From positions 65,130 through 129,129 of the forward strand of contig JBNKHG010000036.1 in assembly GCA_050290225.1 (NCBI GenBank): a DNA stretch of 64,000 nt. The letters run 5' to 3'. The position numbers and the translations under genes were made by a program. Shown piece after piece: positions 51,549 through 60,163 of the stretch (its first letter is position 1; each line of letters begins with the position of its first letter). Source of the DNA: JBNKHG01 sp050290225 (lineage in GTDB: Bacteria > Pseudomonadota > Gammaproteobacteria > Pseudomonadales > Cellvibrionaceae). The notes beneath the pieces were generated by a model, which saw only the letters and a list, made by a program, of their open reading frames with translations, had not been told where the DNA came from and ran no database searches.

Positions 51549-53060
51549 TCAGTGTTCGGTCGCGGCGTTCACTCGCAGGCTTGCTTGAATACGCCACAGA
51601 ATGGGGCCTACAAGTACCACCGTAGCCAATACCCAAAACAGAATACAAAGCGGGCTGCTGAAAAGGATGGCCGGATCACCGTCGGATATGGACAACGCCC
51701 GGCGCAAATTCTGTTCCATCAATTCGGCCAATACAAAACCAAGGATTATGGGTGCCGTCGGAAATTCCAGTTTGCGCAAGATATAGCCCACAAGACCCAG
51801 CACCACCATCATGATCAGATCAAACGTCCCGCTATGCACCCCGTACACGCCGACAAAACTGACTGCCGCGATAATTGGCACCAGAATTGAGTTAGGAATC
51901 GCCAGCATACGCGTAAACAGTCCAATAAGCGGAATGTTCATAATGAGCAGCAACACGTTGGCGACAAACAACGATGCGATCAACCCCCAGACGATGTCGG
52001 GTTGGGTTTCGAACAGCAGTGGTCCCGGTGTAATGTTGTACAGGGTCAGGGCTCCCAGCATGACCGCAGTCGTGCCGCTGCCAGGTACTCCGAGCGTCAG
52101 CATGGGTATGAAGGATCCACAGGCCGAAGCATTATTCGCTGCCTCGGGGGCCGCGACTCCACGAACATCGCCCTTGCCGAATGTGCCCTCCTTATCGTTT
52201 AGGTGCTTTTCGCTCGTATATGCTACTGCGCTGGCGACGGTGGCCCCCGCACCGGGTAGCGTACCGATACCGAACCCCATCAGGGCCGAGCGGATCATTG
52301 TAAACACCGATCGGAAAAACTCCTTGGCATTGAATAGCAATCTCCCGGAGACCTTGACAGCCGATTTGCCGGTATGGGTTTGTTCCAGCATGATCAGGAT
52401 CTCACTGATTGCAAATAGTCCGATAACCACGACAATAAACTGGATCCCGTCACTCAGATGCACATTGCCGAAAGTCAACCGATAAACGCCAGAGCCCGAA
52501 TCAATGCCGATCATTGCCAGCGACAGCCCCATGAAGCAACCCAATAGGGCCTTTACTGGTTTGCCCCCCAGCATGCCACCCAAGGTGGCAATGGCAAAAA
52601 CCATCAGTGCGAAGTATTCGGCCGGACCAAAGTTTAAAGCCCATTTGGCCAGCAGCGGCGCAAACAGCGCAATGCCAATGGTGGAAAACAGAGCACCGAT
52701 GAACGATGAAACGGCCGAGATCGACAATGCTACGCCGGCCAGACCCCGCTTTGCCATTGGATGGCCGTCTAGTGTAGTCATAATGGCGCCGGCGTCACCG
52801 GGGACATTTAGCAGTATGGCGGAAATACGGCCACCGTATTCACAACCCATATAGACTGCGGCCAGCAGAATCAAGGAGGATTCAGGCGGCAGGTGCATTG
52901 CGAAGGCCAGCGGTAGCAGTATCGCCACACCGTTAATCGGCCCCAGACCGGGTAATAGGCCGAGCACTGTGCCTGCAAAACACCCAAGGGTTGCCAACAG
53001 CAAGTTATCCGGTTGCATTGCCACCAGAAATCCCTGCCCCAGATGGGAAAAATTATCCAT
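51549..53060 (-). CDS. tctA: Tripartite tricarboxylate transporter, large permease TctA
   Basis: At 503 residues it has about 12 membrane helices. Family motifs are GLLPGLGPINGVAILLPLAF, the GCEYGGRISAILLNVPGD and DGHPMAKRG loop, and the later IGTLPGAGATVASAVAYTSE with the cytoplasmic loop after it. Together with the small TctB subunit it uses an ion gradient to import the ligand delivered by TctC. It starts three bases after the tctB stop. The substrates of this family are citrate, other di- and tricarboxylates, or aromatic acids. This one cannot be told apart by sequence. Confidence 0.95.
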   Translation of the reverse strand: MDNFSHLGQGFLVAMQPDNLLLATLGCFAGTVLGLLPGLGPINGVAILLPLAFAMHLPPESSLILLAAVYMGCEYGGRISAILLNVPGDAGAIMTTLDGHPMAKRGLAGVALSISAVSSFIGALFSTIGIALFAPLLAKWALNFGPAEYFALMVFAIATLGGMLGGKPVKALLGCFMGLSLAMIGIDSGSGVYRLTFGNVHLSDGIQFIVVVIGLFAISEILIMLEQTHTGKSAVKVSGRLLFNAKEFFRSVFTMIRSALMGFGIGTLPGAGATVASAVAYTSEKHLNDKEGTFGKGDVRGVAAPEAANNASACGSFIPMLTLGVPGSGTTAVMLGALTLYNITPGPLLFETQPDIVWGLIASLFVANVLLLIMNIPLIGLFTRMLAIPNSILVPIIAAVSFVGVYGVHSGTFDLIMMVVLGLVGYILRKLEFPTAPIILGFVLAELMEQNLRRALSISDGDPAILFSSPLCILFWVLATVVLVGPILWRIQASLRVNAATEH

Positions 53061-53063
53061 TAT

Positions 53064-53507
53064 TCAGCTCCAGACCCGCCCCAGAGGCAGGGTCACCTGC
53101 AACAGGCCGTTAAAGAAGAAATATCCGCTGACACCGATAATCAGCCCCGTTACCACTCCGGTTACCCAGCGCCCCCCAAAGAGCCTGGAAACCACGATGA
53201 CCATTGCGGTCGTAACAAGTGGAAACCCCAGTTGCTCAAATAAGGTGGTGTATGCCAGAAACGTCGCGATCAATAACCCTCCCTTTGCCAACAAAGCTGT
53301 CGATGGCCATTGAATATCGCGGTCCGGACTGATCAGCATCATGCCACTGCAAATACCCATCAACACGGCCAACAGTATTGGAAAGGCCTTCGGCCCTAAC
53401 GGCTCATAGGAGAACGGTACGTTCAGATGCCACATCTGGTAGACAATAAGACCACAAATACCCAGGCATACGCTGGCAAAAACCCTGTCGCTCATTTGCC
53501 ACCCCAT
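53064..53507 (-). CDS. tctB: Tripartite tricarboxylate transporter, small subunit TctB
   Basis: This 147-residue membrane protein has four hydrophobic segments (VFASVCLGICGLIVYQMW, FPILLAVLMGICSGMMLI, GGLLIATFLAYTTLFEQLG and VTGLIIGVSGYFFFNGLLQV). It has the GPKAFP motif typical of TctB. It lies between tctC and tctA with 2-3 base gaps, so all three genes are translated together. Confidence 0.9.
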   Translation of the reverse strand: MGWQMSDRVFASVCLGICGLIVYQMWHLNVPFSYEPLGPKAFPILLAVLMGICSGMMLISPDRDIQWPSTALLAKGGLLIATFLAYTTLFEQLGFPLVTTAMVIVVSRLFGGRWVTGVVTGLIIGVSGYFFFNGLLQVTLPLGRVWS

Positions 53508-53509
53508 AT

Positions 53510-54568
53510 TCAGTAGGTTTTACCCATAGGTCTATCGGACTGGCTGGTCTGGTATTCATCAACGCCTCCGGCCAAACCAAATTCTTTGAGTAGTTTCCTA
53601 TACATTGCCATGCGCTGTTTGATCTCGGCATCGAGGACTGCGCCCGTTTTCGCATAGGGAAACATGCCGAGCCGGCGGCGCATATCATCAAATTGAGGGT
53701 CTGCCAACATAGTGTCGAACCGTCTTACCCACCAAAGATATTCGGCGTCACCCACCTCCGGACCCGTATAAAAGCCACGCAATATTGGCCAACTCACGTC
53801 ATAACCCTGCTCCCTCGCGGTCGGTACCTGATCGAACGGAGCCGGCAAACGCTCGTCGGACATCACCGCCAGCACCCTCAACTGACCGCCCTCAAGAAGA
53901 CCTTGAACCTCGGAAATATCGCCCGAATAGACCTGAATATGCCCCCCCAACAAGGCGGTTTGAGCTTCTCCACCTCCTTCAAAAGGCACATAACGCATGG
54001 CACGATAATCAACTCCGGCTGCGCGGGCGATGACTGCACTCTTCATCCAGTCCTGACTCCCCACAGTACCACCGGAGCCGAATACAGTGGCCGTCGGGTC
54101 CGATTTCAGTGCTTCGATCAATGCTCCCAGGCTCTGATAGGGTGAATCTGCGCGAACGGCCAACATACCGTAGTCAACACCGGCGGCAGCGATCCAGCGA
54201 ACATCGTTCTCGGTATAGCGTCCGAATTTGTGCTGGGCGAGATTCAACAGGGACCCTCCCGAGAAGGCCACGATCAGGTCGCTATCTCGCGCACGTTGAG
54301 CGATCACCGTGTTGTAGGCAACCGCTCCAATCCCCCCAGGCTGGTAAGTCACACGCATCGGACGCGATAGCAAATTCAACTCAAGCAAGCCTTTTTGTGC
54401 CAGTTTACAGGTCAGATCGAAACCGCCACCGGGTTTTGAAGGCGCAATGCATTCCGGTCTCTGTGGGGAAGCGGGATCGTCACTTGCGGTCTTATCACCG
54501 CCTGTGTCTATACCGCATGCTGTCAGCAACACGGAAATGAGAATTGAATACAAAACACGACTGGACAT
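53510..54568 (-). CDS. tctC: Tripartite tricarboxylate transporter substrate-binding lipoprotein TctC (Bug family)
   Basis: The N-terminus MSSRVLYSILISVLLTACG has a lipobox (LTAC, Cys18), so it is a lipid-anchored binding protein rather than the usual soluble form. The mature protein follows the Bug fold: APSKPGGGFDLT with the ligand-binding GGG-x-D loop, VTYQPGGIGAVAYN, and FEGGGEAQTALLGGHIQVYS. At 352 residues it is normal length. It is the first gene of the operon. The same domain is repeated in the regulator at 49801-51276. Confidence 0.93.
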   Translation of the reverse strand: MSSRVLYSILISVLLTACGIDTGGDKTASDDPASPQRPECIAPSKPGGGFDLTCKLAQKGLLELNLLSRPMRVTYQPGGIGAVAYNTVIAQRARDSDLIVAFSGGSLLNLAQHKFGRYTENDVRWIAAAGVDYGMLAVRADSPYQSLGALIEALKSDPTATVFGSGGTVGSQDWMKSAVIARAAGVDYRAMRYVPFEGGGEAQTALLGGHIQVYSGDISEVQGLLEGGQLRVLAVMSDERLPAPFDQVPTAREQGYDVSWPILRGFYTGPEVGDAEYLWWVRRFDTMLADPQFDDMRRRLGMFPYAKTGAVLDAEIKQRMAMYRKLLKEFGLAGGVDEYQTSQSDRPMGKTY

Positions 54569-55119
54569 TTTTCTAACCTATCTGAATCTTTATCGATAAT
54601 TTAAGGAGACTTGGACTCTAGTGCCATCCGCCAAGTGCCGGAAATCGATTTGCAGCCGGGTTTCATACCCCGGCATACCCTCATACTACAAAAGACGGAT
54701 TGGCGCAGACCTCTGTCAAGTGGCGTAAATTGGCTTAAAATTGCCTGAATTGCCTTACTAATGATCGGCTTGTGAGCTGGAACCGAGAGGTAACTCTGGG
54801 AATGACCACCCGCTCATTGGCATATACCGGCTAAAGCCTGCCTCCCTGGTAACTTGCCTGAAACCACCAAACGGGGCCGTATCTGAAGCAGGGTAGACCG
54901 TCATCGAGTTGTTCGAGTGAGTACTTTCCAGCGCCCTCCTCCGAGGCGCATGACAAAATATCGGAGTTGGTGGCCTGCTACGTTCTTGAATTCGAAGTAA
55001 CCAGTGTTTACGAGTAGGTGACTGAAGGGATGGGCCCGGTGCTGGCCAAAACCTGCAAGGGTAAATCAAGTTTGTTTCTGGATGCGTAAAATCCCGTGGA
55101 TAATGCTCTCCCCCCCTTT
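54569..55119. other. Long non-coding gap upstream of tctC
   Basis: The 551-bp stretch separates the TPR gene and the tct operon. The only clear structure is the four-part helically spaced repeat at 54718-54755. A minus-strand frame at 54758-55069 looks non-native (rich in Arg, Pro and Ser, no known motif). The tct promoter should lie in the left third. Confidence 0.4.
54718..54755. promoter_or_regulatory. Array of four helically phased AATTGCCT-like repeats upstream of tctC
   Basis: The units are AAGTGGCG (54718), AATTGGCT (54728), AATTGCCT (54739) and AATTGCCT (54748). Their starts are 10, 11 and 9 bases apart, so all face the same side of the helix. The array lies 150-187 bases upstream of the tctC start, where an activator could bind cooperatively. 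The LuxR-type membrane regulator of this locus is the obvious candidate, by inference. Confidence 0.4.
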
Positions 55120-55437
55120 CTATCGGGTGAGTTTTTTCAAAAATACGGTAATTTCCCGTTCCACCTGTTTGTCTCCGTTGGTGCGAGCGACTTTGAGACC
55201 TTGCTGAAAGGCGCGAATCGCATCGGCATTCTGTCCCAAGGCCTGATAGCTGCGGCCCAACAATTTCCAGGCGGCCGAGTGCGCCGGCGCTTGTTCAACG
55301 CAGATCGTCAAATGGCGCAAGGCGTTACGGAAAGACTTTTGATTGAAATAAGCGCTACCCAAGCCAAACCGCAACAAGTAATTATCCTGCCCCTGGGTTA
55401 ACATGGCTTCAAGCCGCTCCACCATAGTATCAGTCAT
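55120..55437 (-). CDS. Small TPR protein
   Basis: These 105 residues are made almost wholly of tetratricopeptide-like helices: LRFGLGSAYFNQKSFRNALR, then HLTICVEQAPAHSAAWKLLG, then RSYQALGQNADAIRAFQQGL. Such proteins are protein-binding adaptors with no enzyme activity. It follows the SUF operon by 206 bases in the same direction and could be its last member, but the gap is large. No signal peptide is present, so it is cytoplasmic. Confidence 0.8.
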   Translation of the reverse strand: MTDTMVERLEAMLTQGQDNYLLRFGLGSAYFNQKSFRNALRHLTICVEQAPAHSAAWKLLGRSYQALGQNADAIRAFQQGLKVARTNGDKQVEREITVFLKKLTR

Positions 55438-55643
55438 TATCCCATCCCATCATAAACGTTTGCGGTTCGGGAGCGTTTGCAGTTCGGGAGAAGGATTACC
55501 TGTCTTCCGTCTGCAAGTGTTGTAAACGCCAACACCATAAACAGCGTCTTGCGGCAACATAGTGCAGTCTCTGGAGTTTTCGCTGGATCCGTCGCCTCGA
55601 TGGCCGACTGTCACGCTTCAACCGGATGACTCCTTATACTTGC

Positions 55644-56180
55644 CTACAACAGTCCTAATTCCAGCTTGGCAGCCTCGGACATCCGCTCAAGACTCCAGGG
55701 CGGATCGAAGACAATGTCGACATTGGCAGCCTGCACCTCTGCCAAGCTCTTCAGTTTTTGCTTGATCTCTTCCGCGATTACTGCGCCCATGCCGCAGCCG
55801 GCGGCGGTCAACGTCATACGTACGTCCACTTGCGACCCACCTTCGGACAACTCCGAAATGCGGCAGTCATACACCAGTCCCAGTTCCACAATATTGACTG
55901 GAATTTCAGGGTCGTAGCAGCTGCGCAGACAAGCCCAAACACGCTCTTCCAGCGTGGCATTGCTACCCAGCGACAGTGTCGGGTCTGAGTATCCCTGGCC
56001 CCGAGGATCGATATCCCGGGCGGCAATCTGCGCCAAATTTCCATTGACGTTGACGGTAACCTTGTCGCCGAGCGACTGGACCACGGCGACTACGGTGCCA
56101 CGTTGAAGCCACACAGGTATACCTTGCGGCACCAGGATCGCATCACAATCTCTTTGCAGTGTGATCAATTTTGTTGTCAT
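55644..56180 (-). CDS. sufT: Iron-sulfur assembly auxiliary protein SufT (MIP18/DUF59 family)
   Basis: The C-terminal half is the MIP18-type domain (CYDPEIPVNIVELGLVYDCR and MTLTAAGCGMGAVIAEEIKQ). The N-terminal extension (ILVPQGIPVWLQRGTVVAVV) is as in SufT of SUF operons. SufT assists maturation of Fe-S proteins under high demand. ATG 56180 is chosen because GGAG lies eight bases before it. The GTG three codons earlier would overlap that site. It is 37 bases after sufU in the same transcript. Confidence 0.9.
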   Translation of the reverse strand: MTTKLITLQRDCDAILVPQGIPVWLQRGTVVAVVQSLGDKVTVNVNGNLAQIAARDIDPRGQGYSDPTLSLGSNATLEERVWACLRSCYDPEIPVNIVELGLVYDCRISELSEGGSQVDVRMTLTAAGCGMGAVIAEEIKQKLKSLAEVQAANVDIVFDPPWSLERMSEAAKLELGLL

Positions 56181-56217
56181 CTTCTCCACCTCACCCAGTC
56201 GGCTGTCGATGCCCGCG

Positions 56218-56673
56218 CTATTCTGTGGTTACACAACCAGATGCGCCACTCAGTGCACCTTTCAGCGCATGCCAGACCAGGGTGGCACATTTGACGCGGG
56301 CGGGAAATTCGCTCACGCCACCCATCACTGCCAGTTTGCCCAGTGCCTGCCGCTCTTCCGAATCCAGTCTGCTGGTCGTCAGCAGTTCGTGCATCGGCAT
56401 GAACAAGGCCAGGGCTTCGGTTGTGTTTTTACCCAGCAAATGTTCCGTTAGCATGGACGCCGAAGCCATGGAAATCGCGCAGCCCTCACCGCTGAAGGCG
56501 ATATCCTGAATCACATCGTCTTTTACGCGCAGATAGAGAGTGAGCTTGTCACCACACACTGGGTTGTAACCCTCCTGACGATGAGTGTGATCCTCCAAAC
56601 ACTTAAAATTGCGCGGGTGACGCGCGTGGTCGACAATCAACTCCTGGTAGAGTTCACGCAGCTCAGTGTTCAT
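56218..56673 (-). CDS. sufU: SUF scaffold / sulfur-acceptor protein SufU
   Basis: At 151 residues the zinc or cluster ligands Cys40, Asp42 (NPVCGDKL), Cys65 (GEGCAIS) and Cys129 (RVKCATLVWHAL) are all conserved. The MEMORY-type helix and the SufU-specific insert are also present. SufU takes sulfur from SufS and passes it to SufBCD. The presence of SufU instead of SufE and SufA makes this a Gram-positive-like SUF layout. It overlaps the sufS stop by 11 bases. Confidence 0.93.
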   Translation of the reverse strand: MNTELRELYQELIVDHARHPRNFKCLEDHTHRQEGYNPVCGDKLTLYLRVKDDVIQDIAFSGEGCAISMASASMLTEHLLGKNTTEALALFMPMHELLTTSRLDSEERQALGKLAVMGGVSEFPARVKCATLVWHALKGALSGASGCVTTE

Positions 56674-57967
56674 CGAAGAATTTCCTCACCAGCTGCAATC
56701 CCTTTACCAGCGCATCAATGTCGGCGTGGGTATTGTAGAGCGCCAACGAGGCACGAGTGGTGGCCGGTACACCAAAACGGTCCATCACCGGCATGGCGCA
56801 GTGATGCCCGGCGCGCACGGCTATGCCCTCCTTATCGAGAATGGTGCTTATGTCGTGGGGATGCACACCTGGCAGCACGAAGGAGAGAATACCGGCCTTG
56901 CGCTGCGCCGTCCCTATTAATCGCAGGCCCTCCACCTCGCCCAGACCGGCAGTGGCATAGGCCAACAGTGCCTGCTCGTGACGTGCGATTGCACTCATTG
57001 TCAGCCTGTCTAAATAGTCGATCGCGGCACACAAGCCGATGGCGCCGGCAATATGGGGCGTACCGGCCTCAAACCGGTGGGGCAGGTCATTGTACTCGCT
57101 GGCTTCAAAGGTGACCCGGCGAATCATCTCCCCGCCCCCCTGCCAGGGTGGCATCGCCTCCAGCAACCGTTGACGCCCGTAGAGCGCACCGATGCCTGTG
57201 GGTCCGTACATCTTGTGCCCCGACAGAGCGTAAAAATCACAATCCAGCGCCTGCACATCCACAGGCATATGACCGACTGCCTGGGCGCCATCCACCAATA
57301 CCGGAACTGCCTGGGCGTGGGACAGTCGGACAATGTCCTCGACCGGATTGATGGTGCCCAGCGCGTTTGAGACCTGGGTCACCGCTACCAGCCGTGTGCG
57401 TGCATTCAGTAGCGCGGTGAACGCCTCCAACATTAACTCGCCGGCATCGTTTATCGGAGCTACCCGCAACCGTGCTCCGGTTTGCTGCGCGACCAATTGC
57501 CAAGGCACGATGTTGGAGTGATGTTCCATGGCAGAGATGAGGATCTCATCCCCGGCAGAAAGTTGCGGCCGCAGGTAGCTCTGGGCGACAAGGTTGATCG
57601 CTTCGGTCGCACCGCGCAAGAACACGATCTCCTCGCACGAGCGAGCGTTGATAAAGGCTCGCAATGTCTCCCGCGCCCCTTCGTAGGCCTGGGTCGCACG
57701 GACGCTCAGCGTGTGCAAACCCCGGTGGACGTTGGCATTATCCCGCTCATAGTAGAGTCGCAGTGCCTCGATCACCGGTTGCGGCTTTTGGGTGGTGGCG
57801 GCGTTGTCCAGATACACCAAGGGATGGCCCGCTACTGTCTGGTCAAGGATAGGAAAATCCTTTCGGGCTTCCAGAAAACGGTCGCTAGCACTGCTCCGGG
57901 CGTTTCCGTCAGCACGTCGCCCGTCCGATACATAAGAGAGTTCTTGTTCAACGCTGTGGTCGGTCAT
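56663..57967 (-). CDS. sufS: Cysteine desulfurase SufS
   Basis: This PLP enzyme takes sulfur from cysteine. PLP lysine is Lys252 (ALSGHKMYGPTGIGALYG), the cofactor histidine lies in AMEHHSNIVPW, and the catalytic cysteine is Cys390 (VRAGHHCAMPVM). At 434 residues it has a short extra N-terminal stretch (about 35 residues) compared with minimal SufS. It overlaps sufD by four bases, a translational-coupling arrangement. Confidence 0.95.
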   Translation of the reverse strand: MTDHSVEQELSYVSDGRRADGNARSSASDRFLEARKDFPILDQTVAGHPLVYLDNAATTQKPQPVIEALRLYYERDNANVHRGLHTLSVRATQAYEGARETLRAFINARSCEEIVFLRGATEAINLVAQSYLRPQLSAGDEILISAMEHHSNIVPWQLVAQQTGARLRVAPINDAGELMLEAFTALLNARTRLVAVTQVSNALGTINPVEDIVRLSHAQAVPVLVDGAQAVGHMPVDVQALDCDFYALSGHKMYGPTGIGALYGRQRLLEAMPPWQGGGEMIRRVTFEASEYNDLPHRFEAGTPHIAGAIGLCAAIDYLDRLTMSAIARHEQALLAYATAGLGEVEGLRLIGTAQRKAGILSFVLPGVHPHDISTILDKEGIAVRAGHHCAMPVMDRFGVPATTRASLALYNTHADIDALVKGLQLVRKFFDEH

Positions 57968-59295
57968 GGTGAAACCTTTGTAGTCACCAGTTGCTGCAGA
58001 TGGTCGAAGACGACCGCCGTCACACTGTCATACAGCGCCTCTCCGTTGACGAGCACCTCCATCATTCCGTCACTGATTTCACGCACGAAAGCTTTCGCCA
58101 GCAGTGCACGCGCCTGCGGTAGATCGATTCCGCGGGAGCGTAGATAAAACAACGGGTCGGCTTCCAACTCGCCGGTGGTGCTACCGTGGCTGCACTTCAC
58201 GTCATCGGCATAAATTTGCAACTCCGGCTTGCTGTCAATCTCCACATCCCGGGACAGCAACAAATTGCGGTTTACCTGCCGGGCATCGGTTTTCTGACCC
58301 GCCGGGTGCACGATGACTTTGCCGTTGAAGACACCGCACGCCCCTTTACCCAGTAATCCCTTATACAGGGTTCGACTGTGACAAGCTGGCGCCCGGTGAT
58401 CGATGCGGATATGGTTGTCCACATGACCCCGATCACCAACCAGATAGAGACCCGCCAGATTACACTCGGCGTCGGGTGCGTTCAGTGCCACTAACAGATC
58501 ATTGCGCAACAAGGCGCAATCGAGAGAAAAGGTCAAGGCGCGATAGTGACTGCCACGACCGCAGCGCACATGGGTGCCGTGGATCAGGTGGTCGCACTCG
58601 GGTTGCTGCAACACCACCTGTGTCAGTCGCGCACTGTCTGCGACACTGACTTCGGTGAGCTGATTGATCAGGTGGCCGGCAGGACCGCCGAAAGCCTGCT
58701 GCATCAGTGTCATTCCCGCCCCTTCGCCAAGTTCAACCCATAACCGCGGCTGGGCGATTCGCGGCGGGGAGCCATCGGTCAACGACACGATCACCAGGGG
58801 ATCTGCCAGGCACACATCGGAGTCCACTTCAATTACCAGCCCATCCTGGAAACAGGCGCCATTCAAAGCCGCGAACGGGTGGCGATCAAGCGTGGCAATG
58901 GCACCGATACGGTCTTGCAATTTCCGAGGGTGGTGGATCAGGGTGGTAGCCAGGCCGAGGACAGTCACGCCCGGCGGCAGTGCATCCAGTCGGGACAGTG
59001 AAGCGCTGAAACCGCCGTTGACCATGACCGCAAGGTGTTTCACTCCGGATAGCGCCGGCAGCGATACGGGGGCAGTTGTGTCCGGTGTCCTGTCGAGTTC
59101 GAATTCCCGTTGTATCAGGGATCGCACACTGGTGTATTTCCAGTCTTCGGTTTTACGTCCGGGCAACCCCTGCTTCCGGTACTCGGTCAGCGCGGCCTCG
59201 CGATAGTCACACAGCCAGTCGAGATGCGCTCCCGGCAGCACTCTACGGTCATGCGCAATACCGGTATCAAAATCCCGCAAGGCAAAAGTGCTCAC
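57964..59295 (-). CDS. sufD: Fe-S assembly protein SufD
   Basis: At 443 residues it has the beta-helix core with the typical LHSHDVEIDSKPELQIYADDVKC-like region (seen as LLSRDVEIDSKPELQIYADD, then VKCSHGSTTGELEADPLFYL). Near the N-terminus it has the TEDWKYTS motif. SufD pairs with SufB and two SufC subunits in the cluster-building complex. It overlaps sufC by four bases. Confidence 0.94.
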   Translation of the reverse strand: MSTFALRDFDTGIAHDRRVLPGAHLDWLCDYREAALTEYRKQGLPGRKTEDWKYTSVRSLIQREFELDRTPDTTAPVSLPALSGVKHLAVMVNGGFSASLSRLDALPPGVTVLGLATTLIHHPRKLQDRIGAIATLDRHPFAALNGACFQDGLVIEVDSDVCLADPLVIVSLTDGSPPRIAQPRLWVELGEGAGMTLMQQAFGGPAGHLINQLTEVSVADSARLTQVVLQQPECDHLIHGTHVRCGRGSHYRALTFSLDCALLRNDLLVALNAPDAECNLAGLYLVGDRGHVDNHIRIDHRAPACHSRTLYKGLLGKGACGVFNGKVIVHPAGQKTDARQVNRNLLLSRDVEIDSKPELQIYADDVKCSHGSTTGELEADPLFYLRSRGIDLPQARALLAKAFVREISDGMMEVLVNGEALYDSVTAVVFDHLQQLVTTKVSP

Positions 59296-60062
59296 GCCGT
59301 ACCTCCCGCTGGTATGTCGACCTGATCGGCTACCCAGCCGTAACCTTTCTCCTCCAGGGTACGCGCCAGTTCGGCACCACCGGAGAGAGCGATGCGGCCG
59401 TCCGCCAGAATATGCACCCGGTCCGGGACCACATAATCCAGCAATCGCTGGTAGTGGGTTACCAGCACGATGGCACGATCGGAGCTGCGCAGGCTGTTGA
59501 TGCCTTTTGCCACGATGCGCAGGGCATCGATATCGAGACCTGAGTCGGTCTCGTCGAGAATGGCGAGCCGCGGTTCCAGAACCAGCATTTGCAGTATCTC
59601 ATTGCGCTTCTTTTCGCCGCCGGAAAAATCGGCATTGACCGCGCGTTGCAAAAAGGCAGAGTCTATTTCCACCTGCTGGAGGCGGGCATTCACCAGCTCC
59701 AGAAAATCCACCGCGTCGAGGGGCGTCTCTCCCCGGTGCTTTCGCACACTGTTGTAGGCGGTCTTGAGTAACTGGATATTACTGACACCGGGGATTTCCA
59801 CCGGGTATTGGAACGCCATAAAAATACCTTCCCGCGCTCGCTCTTCCGGGTTCATGTCTAATAGGTCACGACCGCAGTAGGTCAGCGTATCGGCGCGCAC
59901 GCGGTACTCTTCGCGTCCCGCCAGTACCCGTGCCAGGGTGCTCTTCCCAGAGCCATTGGGCCCCATCACAGCATGTACCTCACCGGTGTTCACCTGAAGG
60001 GTCAGTCCCTTGAGAATGTCGGTGTTTTCGACGGCCGCCCACAGGTTGCGAATTGTCAACAT
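59292..60062 (-). CDS. sufC: Fe-S assembly ATPase SufC
   Basis: This ABC-type ATPase has Walker A GPNGSGKSTLARVL, signature FSGGEKKRNEIL and Walker B LAILDETDSGLDIDAL. The start is set at MLTIRNLWAA because this is the beginning of the ABC fold. The longer upstream frame is unrelated sequence. SufC powers the SufBCD scaffold. It lies 101 bases after sufB, the only large gap inside the operon. Confidence 0.95.
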   Translation of the reverse strand: MLTIRNLWAAVENTDILKGLTLQVNTGEVHAVMGPNGSGKSTLARVLAGREEYRVRADTLTYCGRDLLDMNPEERAREGIFMAFQYPVEIPGVSNIQLLKTAYNSVRKHRGETPLDAVDFLELVNARLQQVEIDSAFLQRAVNADFSGGEKKRNEILQMLVLEPRLAILDETDSGLDIDALRIVAKGINSLRSSDRAIVLVTHYQRLLDYVVPDRVHILADGRIALSGGAELARTLEEKGYGWVADQVDIPAGGTA

Positions 60063-60128
60063 ATTGTCACCCGCACTCACTGATCGCTTTATCCTGCCTG
60101 CTTTCCGGTCTGTTATACGAACGCCCCT

Positions 60129-60162
60129 CCTGTCCAACCTCGCCTCCTGTCCAACCTCGCCA
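60129..60162. repeat. Two-copy 17-bp tandem repeat at the sufB-sufC junction
   Basis: CCTGTCCAACCTCGCC plus one base is repeated twice in a row (60129-60145 and 60146-60162), ending just beyond the sufB stop. It is probably a slippage duplication in the sufB-sufC spacer. Confidence 0.75.
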
Positions 60163-60163
60163 A

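Noticed and set aside
54758..55069. A 103-codon minus-strand frame in the gap upstream of tctC
   Set aside because: Its composition is rich in Arg, Pro and Ser, it has no good ribosome site and no known motif. Non-coding sequence is likelier.
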